From NCBI RefSeq assembly GCF_015706575.1, contig NW_024037059.1, positions 27,042,129 through 27,106,128 on the forward strand: a DNA stretch of 64,000 nucleotides, in the 5' to 3' direction. The notes under the pieces are model-generated. The model was given only the letters and a program-made list of their open reading frames with translations, did not search any database and was not told the origin of the DNA. The translations under genes and the position numbers were made by a program. This DNA is from Patiria miniata. Taxonomy: Eukaryota > Echinodermata > Asteroidea > Valvatida > Asterinidae. Of this stretch, positions 57,084 to 64,000 are shown piece after piece; position 1 is the first letter of the stretch, and each line of letters opens with the position of its first letter.

Positions 57084-59684
57084 TCAGTCAAAAGGAACAA
57101 CTGATGGGCACATGTTGGTCAAAGAACAAGATACAACGGTGATTTTGTCCAGAAGTGTAACATTATCATCTCTGGAAATGACAAAATCCATGGGAATTGT
57201 GCTGTGGAGGATGGTATATTTCTGGCGCAGATGTCCTATAACTCGCTCCACATGAATTCTGGAGTTTGCTACTCTGCGCGTGTTTTCAACTTGCTCTCCA
57301 GATAGTCGTGGCCCATCTCTTCTAAATGCAGGGAGTACAAGCTTAGCACCCATCATTCCAACGCTGTCTGAAACATCAAATCCCCTGTCTGCCATCACAA
57401 CATCCCCTGGACACAACTTGTGGAGGAAAGATGAATGTTCAACCACGTATTTGTCGCTTGCTCTTCCACCCCAGCCTTGTGATAAATAAGATATGACTCC
57501 TTGAGGGGTGATGCCGATTAAGTATTTAACAGTGTTGTTGTGTTTGTACGAAGACCATGTTGACGTTCGTGCTGCAAGATTGGACGGCCTTTCTAAAAAT
57601 ATTTCGAAGCAATCGATAATAACAGTTATCTGTTTGCCAAAGTGTGTCCTGAAACTCATGGGCATAGTTTCCCACAGCTGTTCCCGATCAGGCCAAAATA
57701 TGAGTGGCATCAGTCTGATATACATGATGTTAATAATGTTCAAAAATGTTTTAGATGCTGTAGACTTATGCACATTAAACCTCTGCCCAAGGTCCACATA
57801 TGTAGGATTCAGTCGGAGTTTTATGAGGCACAACACTAGCTGCTGAAATTTTGTTAACTTGTTCAAACAGCTGCACACAATGAATGTTTCTAGGTACGTA
57901 AACAGAACATCCAAAATGGCAAAGCTTGACAATCCTGTGAAATGCTTCACATTTTCATCATTATCTTGGAAGAACTGCCGATCAAAATTATTGTTACTCT
58001 CAGCCAGCTGCTCTTTCAATTTTCGATTTTCCTCTAACAATCGCTGTAATTCCGATTGTGTGGAATTCATGGAGTTGCTATCCAAGTCAGTTTGGCAGGC
58101 CTCTTCGGAAGTGGACTGTTGTCGTTTGGGGGTCTTGGGAACTGAATGAAGCTGGAGAAGAGCCTCGGCGGCATCCAATTTGGACTTCTGTCCCTGCCTG
58201 TAGCAGCGTCTTTGGTACCTCTCCAAGTCTCGAGTGACAGTTGCACCATCTATGTTGCTGTGACCAAGCTTGACAGTTGGTGCCCAGTCTGGATTGGTAT
58301 TATCATACAATGCAGAGGGCTTTCCTACAGGGAATAAAATACAAAATAAGTTAACAAATTGTTCATTCAAATAACATTATAGTGGGTGGACCCCTATTGA
58401 TCACAAAAAAAGGGTTGGTTCCATAATCCTTTGTTTTTTACTCCCAACTGCACATACGTAACAATGCGCCTTGTTTTTCTTTGGTGACCTTTGACAATGC
58501 ATGTGCTACTACGTTCACACACAGGCTTTTTGTGTGCATCTCATCTAGGCGCTTGCGTCAAGCAGGTCTGATATCGCGCACTCTGCATGTGTCCTGCACT
58601 GCTCCCTGTAGGATGCCATCTTGATGTTGATCACCGTTGTCAGGCATTGTGGGTATTGTCAAAGGTCACGACAGAAAAGCAATGTGAGCAGTTAGGGGTT
58701 ACGTATGCGGTTACAAAAAGGGCTAATGTACAAGAAATTGGCAGAGAAAATGAGCGTTGATTTCCATATAATATCCATTATCCAAGCACTATCTCAGAAT
58801 CTCAGAATGTTGACTGGACATCGCTGCTAGGCATCATCATCCAACTATGGATTTACAATCTTGTTGAAGTGCAGGCTTGATGAAAAAAAAAAAAATTAGC
58901 GAGGAAAAATATTGGAAAGAATTCCATACCCAGCCACTTCCATGCACAAAACCTACACTTACGGGACATGCCAATGTTTCCTAAGAAAATCTGGCAAAAA
59001 TCTGAGCGCGGTTTGCTCACAGTCACAGGTACACTTAAACTTTAAATTTGTGTCAAAATCCCCATCCTGGGGCATGAAAAACATAACGAAAACCCCAAAT
59101 AAGGGTCGGGATAGTGCAAAGAGGTGGAGAGGGCCAGGGGAACATTAAGTCCATGGAGTACCACAGAATAAAAGATTTTTCATAAATTTCAAAGAAAAAC
59201 TTTAAATTTTCTCACTCCTGTAACTGTAGTGTAATATTAATAATATTATTAAAATAATCATTTTTAGGAAAGAATTCCATATACAGACTCCTCCTCAGAC
59301 CTTCTGCACAAACTGTATGGGCCATGACAGAAAAAAGTCAAGGTGTTTTCTGACAAAAAATCTTGATTCAGTTTTCCCTCCTAAATTTGCGTTTCTTCAT
59401 CAGATTTACAACTTTGGGTACTTAATTTCAAGTCATATTTAGGAAAAATAAGAGGAGTCCGTATACGGAATTCCTTTTACTCAAATAACTCACCGCTTGT
59501 AAAATGGTCCGAGCAGACCCGTACATACGGCAAGTTGCTCTCTTTACTGTCTCGGGCGATTTGCGACAGAGAGTTCCAGAGTGGCAGCTCCTTCTCGGGT
59601 CAAAACGGCGGGCAGCCGAAAAAAAGATTTTTTGTCCCGATCCCCCCTGTTGCTGCAGCCAATAATTGCGCAAAAATTCACCAT
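57084..59684 (-). CDS. ISL2EU-type THAP-DDE transposase, 2 exons, apparent frameshift in THAP exon
   Basis: On the - strand exon 1 (59494-59684) encodes a THAP zinc finger: MVNFCAIIGC opens it and RVCSDHFTSG closes it. Exon 2 (57084-58324) continues KPSALYDNTNPDWAP, a coiled segment, and a DDE_Tnp_4-type catalytic domain. The acidic triad is visible in IIDCFEIF (Asp at 57612-57614), MADRGFD (Asp at 57387-57389) and HVERVIGHL (Glu at 57246-57248). The splice sites fit phase 1. However, exon 1 is one base too long for its frame. The THAP start (FFRLPAVLTRE) and end (NSLSQIARD...) are in different frames, with the shift near 59582-59592. Either this copy is broken or there is a sequence error. 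The catalytic exon itself is intact. Total would be about 475 aa. Confidence 0.88.
58450..58712. repeat. Inverted repeat in the transposase intron
   Basis: GTGACCTTTGACAATGC (about 58484-58500) and GCACATACGTAAC on the left are complemented by GTATTGTCAAAGGTCAC and GTTACGTATGCGG on the right (about 58652-58710). It is probably a small MITE nested in the intron 58325-59493. Other parts of this intron hold a weak inverted repeat near 59268-59480 and no gene. Confidence 0.55.
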
Positions 59685-59881
59685 TTCTATGTCTTACACA
59701 GCTTGGAAACATAGAAAATGTCGAAACAGCAACCAACTGACAAAAGTGTGTATGCTGCGCTACGCTACCGTCACGTACGTACATGTATGTGGGTACGGGT
59801 ACTTATGTGCGTTTTGTTGTTGTTATGTTGTAATCCAACATGGCCGACCAACAAAACAATGACGTCACCCTCGCGCCCTCT

Positions 59882-60005
59882 ATAGATCCTCCGAGAGCCT
59901 AAAATCTGTATTGAATCAAGTAGCCATATGAATCAAAATGCCATAGTGGGACATGTTTCCGCCGAGTATTGTAGCAAAACGACTGTAGTCTGTACTACTG
60001 GAGAG
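59882..60005. repeat. Segmental duplication, unit B continued
   Basis: GATCCTC, AATCTGTATTGAATCAAG, ATGAATCAAAATGCCAT and GAGTATTGTAGCAAAACG match 31690-31815 in order. It is separated from the rest of unit B by the ISL2EU-type insertion. Confidence 0.7.
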
Positions 60006-60209
60006 ACTCGGCCGGGTAAAGTCGAATTTGTTTAGGCAAGCAATTAAGCTAGACTGCAAAAATACAAATTACAAATGATGGACTGTAGCTTTAAATGAGC
60101 GCAGTTAATTTTAGGGAAATTTGGGGGTGATCGACGATGAAGACGACAAAACACGACACGAAAATAGAGCTGGTACACTGCGAGGCACCGTGAATGCATG
60201 ACAAATTAT

Positions 60210-60345
60210 ATTCTGATACGACTAATTACATTTCTTGCATTAATAATTGAATTTCTTGCATTACTAATTAATTTTCCCTTAATACTTATTAATTTTCTCG
60301 CATTACTAATTAAGTTTATTGCATTAATAATCATTTCAGAAATTA
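60210..60345 (+). repeat. AT-rich tandem repeat (TTGCATTACTAATTAA units)
   Basis: About four degenerate units of roughly 30 bp are built on TTTCTTGCATTAMTAATTRA. The open frame across it is a low-complexity artefact. Confidence 0.55.
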
Positions 60346-60897
60346 GTCAAATAAGACACTTTTTCAGGACTAATTATAATTAGTCAAAATTTACCATACA
60401 TGACAAACTATCAATTAGTCAAATATGACACTGCGCATACCTATTTTTTTTTTTTTTTTGGTCATTTGACTTAATAACATTTTCAGTGAACTGGTCAGGG
60501 CTGGATAAGAGACAATTTCAAAGAACACAACCATATCTAACAAAGAGACAAAACAGGATTTCATTAGCTTTTAAACTTGTGTAAGGCACCTCGTTGTTTG
60601 ATACGGTGGCATAAACGCAAAATATGAACTCACCAGGGGCCGCACAGTTCTCTAGGTCACCAGACGCTGCATTTGAAATATGAATACTGTAGCATTCCAG
60701 TAACGCACCACTTGACAAGAGAGAAAACGCTGACTGTTTACCCCTCCCCCCCCCCAAAAAAACACTCACACAATTATATAGAGCTGCTACGTGCAAGCTT
60801 GTGCTAAAAAACGTAAAACTTTATTTCATACCAGAAACAGGCCACGCAAGCCATTATTATTGGTCAGTAATGGTTTCATGAATATTCAAGGCACGAC

Positions 60898-61160
60898 TTA
60901 AAGGGAATATACAACGTTTTGCTTTTGCAAAAATTGGGGGGCAGTATTAACAAAACAGTAAGTTTTTTCCAACGATGGTCGGCCTGGAAATTGATACAAA
61001 AAAAACACACTTTTTTGGAAATCACAATACACCAGATGCCATGATTTCACAGGATGCTTGAGACAATGTACTGACAGTCCGACGGTATTGCATGATAATT
61101 TCATGAACATTTGGTAGTTTCGTTTCTTGATGTTCGCAAGTATTGTATATTGCCTTTTAA
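60898..61160 (-). mobile_element. TTAA MITE family 'palindrome-core', copy 6, internally deleted
   Basis: Bounded by TTAA at 60898-60901 and 61157-61160, and in the orientation of copy 2. Only 263 bp remain. The central palindrome is cut to CCAACGATGGTCGGCC and the half beyond it is missing. Confidence 0.65.
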
Positions 61161-62534
61161 GCGGTATTCGTTCGGGGATCTGCTACCTTATGCCTGAGTC
61201 ACGTGGCATATTTCGTCATGCGCAGTTCTCAAAGGAGTCAGTCACGTGGAGGGGAACGTGAGAGTTACTTCGGTTGCTGCATAATAAAAGTTACAATTTT
61301 CCCACTTGTAATCAGACTGCCAATTCGAACGCGTACATGAACGATACTCAACAGCACTGCCTGCTTATCAGTCATCTTTAATTCCTCATCCGGCATTGGT
61401 AAGTCCCGTATTATTTACAGGGTGAGTAAAACAAAAGGAAACCAAAATGGTGCCCCTGTGTAAAAAAAAAAAAAAAAAAAAGAAGTTCTGCATGCACTGT
61501 ATAGCGCTTTCCAGATCTTGGATATGAAAACTCAATTAATAAGCTTTCTTTTAGTGAAAGAATATTTGTCCAGTTTTGATCACAAACGTGGGGTTTTAAC
61601 TTTGTCAACGGATCACATTTAAGGTATCGGTAAGTGATATTTCAGTAAAAGGGAAACTATGTCGTATTCTGATGGCAGGCATTAATATTACGCTTGTTGT
61701 TTGCACTTGTTATTTACCTTTTATCCAGTAAACCAAGAAAACTGACCCCCAATCAATCAAGTTACAAAAGGGAATGGTATTCGCGGCTGAATGCTTGCAG
61801 GACTTCCCTGAGGCATTTGTTTTTAGCGCAAGGTCACCTCTTTGTTCGGTCGGATAAAGACACCGATGCTCGTATGAATTTGACGTTGAAGATACCCTAA
61901 AGTGGTCTCGTGAATATGATGATTTTTTTTCCATTTGTACCTCTTTGTTCATTTTGCTTTTTTATCAAACTTCGTATTGCATTTCTAAAGTCTCTTTCGG
62001 TGCTCAGGCCTAAATGGATTTGTGGCGAGATAAATTTTCACATACATGCATAGTGACGTCATTTTAGGGAGAGCTGATCTAGTCTTACAATCTAAAAACA
62101 CGTATTAAAATTTGGTTGATTAAAAAAGTCGGTTAGAATTTTAACCAATGTGTTCTTTTGGTCAATTTGACCATATACACTTTACCCAACGTTGGGTAAA
62201 ATTGGTTCACTTTTGGAACCAACTTTTTAACCAACTGTTAATTGTGTTGTTCACCTGGTAACCAACGGTTGGTTAAAATGAGTCATTTTACCCAACGTTG
62301 ATTAAATTTAACCAAATTTAGCCGCTTTGGAAACATTTCAGGTTATTTGTTTTGAACTTTGTTATTACATGTTATTTGTTGGTTTGTTAAAATTGGGCAA
62401 GTAGCCAATGGGTAAATTGAGTCAATATTTTGTACGATAAAAAAATCTTGTACCAAATTACACCATATTGAAGTTTATCCTGTGATTGTTTCAACCTTTT
62501 TCTTCTCAGAAAGAAATCAGCAAAAAAAAAAAGG
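61161..62534. other. Intergenic region with ACCCAACGTTGGGT repeats
   Basis: No gene is supportable. About 62110-62330 contains repeated palindromic or near-palindromic blocks such as TTTACCCAACGTTGGGTAAA and TAACCAACGGTTGGTTA. The rest is ordinary AT-rich DNA with a poly-A run near 61461-61479. Confidence 0.4.
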
Positions 62535-63044
62535 ATGAAGGGATTCACCTGTTTGGTTCTGTTGATGTGCCTGAGCTGCGTCTTTGCCATGGCACTTCGT
62601 CAAGGTATGTGCGAGTGCTGTACGTGTTGGTCGTTCCTTGCCGCATTCCTTACTGCATGGCAAGTAGGGTTTTCAAGGACAAAATTAGTTACCATTTTAT
62701 CTGAGAAAAGTTTACCCATTCCTATTGGTCGAGAGCCCGTCACGTGGCCGGTCTTAAACGGTCGATAAAGATCGACTGGCTGATCTTGAACCCTTTTCCA
62801 GTGTCACATGAAATTTGGATGAAGTATTAATATTGTTTTGGTCGAAAGTTCACGATCCTCACGTGGGAATGTGCAATACCAGTGATCGGAGTCAGTATTC
62901 ATATGGTCTTAACTTGGTTGATTTGATTCCCAGAGAGAGATACTAAGGACCAGTTGTTGGAACTGCTCCTGGAGCGATACTTGGAGGGCAGATCGCGACA
63001 GGATCGGGACGGATACGGAAAAGACCGATCCCTAGAGGAGGACC
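62535..63044 (+). CDS. Putative secreted peptide precursor, first two exons (partial)
   Basis: Exon 1 (62535-62604) begins MKGFTCLVLLMCLSCVFAMA, a convincing signal peptide, and ends with a GTATGT donor. Exon 2 (62934-63044) follows an acceptor (CCCAG) in the same phase. It encodes a charged, leucine-rich stretch with LLELLLERYLEG and then basic residues (GKDRS), ending at a GTAAGT donor. Short signal-peptide exon, charged spacer and phase 1 introns are the layout of neuropeptide or hormone precursors. I do not recognise the family. A possible next exon near 63422-63553 (cysteine-containing, after a KK pair) is weak, so the mature peptide may lie beyond the window. Confidence 0.5.
62712..62905 (+). 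repeat. Dispersed repeat family, copy 2 (see 7533-7735)
   Basis: Shares CCTATTGGTCGAGAGCCCGT and following blocks with 7533-7735. It lies inside the intron between the two exons of the putative peptide precursor. Confidence 0.65.
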
Positions 63045-63597
63045 GTAAGTTGTACAAAACGCATATAGCTGTTGTTGTTTTTTTACTTGACAGTCGCCTA
63101 TATGTGAAGAATGTTTTCATATAAACCATGGGATCTCATGACAAAACGTTCCTGAGCCTCTGATAAATTGGTAAATACAGGGCGAGTCAGAATATTCTGG
63201 ACCCAAGTCAGGTATATTTTTGTTGTGGCATATAAAGTATATTGAGAAAAAAACTTAGTGTTTCATATATGAATGGTTATTACCAAAATTTGGAATTTTT
63301 CAAATTGGTGGCAGTGGTGGTGAGGAGTTTTGCCATTTTCATTGAAGTCGCTCATTTTCCAGCCTGCACACAGAATTGGTTTTGCATTTTTAAATGTGCC
63401 AATAACTACTTTGTTGTTGTAGTGAGACGTTTTTTACGAGGCACCGTACAATTGGCACACAGCCCAGAAAAAAAATGTGTACAAACGCGCACTCAGTGCG
63501 TGTACGCGCGAGTTTTCTGCTTCCACACCAAACTGTGCAATATGGAGGCCTAGCTCACTACACAGTTGTACACTTGCCAGGCCTTCGGGGAACTTCG

Positions 63598-63714
63598 GGG
63601 AACCTGATTGAAATATTAGAACCAAGAATATTAGGAACCTGATTAAAACATTAGAACCAAGAATATTAGGAACCTGATTAAAATATTAGAACCAAGAACA
63701 TTAGACACCTGGAA
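63598..63714 (+). repeat. 34-bp tandem repeat, about 3.5 units
   Basis: The unit runs AACCTGATTRAAAYATTAGA then ACCAAGAAYATTAGG, repeated with one or two changes per copy. From 63715 to the end of the window nothing further was recognised. Confidence 0.75.
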
Positions 63715-64000
63715 ATCTTAGGAAGCGGGGCAACTTTAGAAATACAAACATTGTGATTATAATTTATCATTGACAATGTTATTACAATTTATAGAGCTGA
63801 AAGTTGAATCCAAGTTATATGATTTTTGTAACACTTGTTTTGTGAGTTAGATTGAGATTCAGATCCAGAACTATTGTAATTGATTTTGTAAACGAGTAAT
63901 CTGTAACAAGTTCATGAGACCAAACATAATTTGACCCCTCCTAGTGTTTTGTCTTGGTTGTCCTTGGCGTCCTTAAATCCAATCATTTGAGCGGACCTCC

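Larger units (their letters stand above)
50365..59881. mobile_element. ISL2EU-type DNA transposon, 9.5 kb, with nested MITEs
   Basis: Limits are set by comparison with the unoccupied duplicate at 31680-31735. Left of 50365 and right of 59881 the two flanks join as one sequence matching unit A, with AT repeated on both sides (50363-50364 and 59882-59883). Ends are AGAGCCGTCTCGCC and the complement of the right end, AGAGGGCGCGAGGG; inner parts of the TIRs share ACGTCAT and TTGGATTACA. It carries a YqaJ-type nuclease gene on + and a THAP-DDE transposase gene on -, converging on an AT-rich centre. This two-gene layout and the 2-bp duplication fit the ISL2EU superfamily. Its length is inflated by nested elements at 50514, 51894, 52355 and others. 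Confidence 0.8.

Noticed and set aside
60198..60383. Hydrophobic 61-codon frame resembling membrane helices
   Set aside because: It follows the AT-rich ~30-bp tandem repeat; no start context or conservation.
63242..63553. 103-codon frame as third exon of the peptide precursor
   Set aside because: The acceptor (TTGTTGTTGTAG at 63421) is plausible and a KK site is present, but the remaining sequence matches no peptide I know and looks like random CpG-rich DNA; left as a possibility only.

Overview
The window is eukaryotic, intron-rich genomic DNA from a metazoan. The spliced genes (GT-AG introns, a ciliary adenylate kinase 7, histamine N-methyltransferase-like paralogs, a C-type lectin/PAN protein) and the mix of repeats (BEL/Pao, ISL2EU-type, many hAT-like and TTAA-type MITEs, tRNA-derived SINEs) suggest a marine invertebrate deuterostome. 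An echinoderm is the most likely, possibly a sea star. This is inference from repeat style and gene content; no species can be proved from the sequence alone.

Layout. (1) 1-25.4 kb holds one complete gene on the + strand, AK7. It has 17 coding exons that I could chain in phase from the ATG at 691 to the TAG ending at 23635, giving 710 codons. Its introns are packed with non-autonomous transposons and foldback structures. (2) 25.5-31.8 kb is one unit of a segmental duplication. It carries HNMT-like gene A on the - strand (three exons) and the non-coding remains of a lectin 5' region. (3) 32.9-41.4 kb is a complete, very young BEL/Pao retrotransposon, with two 696-bp LTRs that look identical, a 5-bp target duplication and an intact 1974-codon gag-pol. 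(4) 41.8-50.4 kb is the second duplication unit, with an intact secreted C-type lectin/PAN gene (+) and HNMT-like gene B (-). (5) 50,365-59,881 is a 9.5-kb ISL2EU-type DNA transposon inserted just upstream of HNMT-B. It carries convergent genes for a SWIM/YqaJ-nuclease/PHD protein (+) and a THAP-DDE transposase (-), plus several nested MITEs. Unit B sequence resumes immediately to its right. (6) 60-64 kb is repeat-rich and ends with the first two exons of a putative secreted peptide precursor.

The host genes do not form an obvious pathway. AK7 is an axonemal/ciliary adenylate kinase. The HNMT-like proteins are SAM-dependent small-molecule methyltransferases whose histamine-contacting positions look substituted. 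The lectin is a secreted recognition protein lacking the usual sugar-binding calcium motif. The most informative story is structural. A tandem duplication was followed by loss of the lectin coding region from one unit. The duplicated promoter region was then split by an ISL2EU-type element, and inverted pairs of MITEs were placed around internal exons of both AK7 and HNMT-A. Exon coordinates, target-site duplications and inverted-repeat limits were read by eye and may be off by a few bases; family assignments of MITEs rest on TSD length and terminal bases only.
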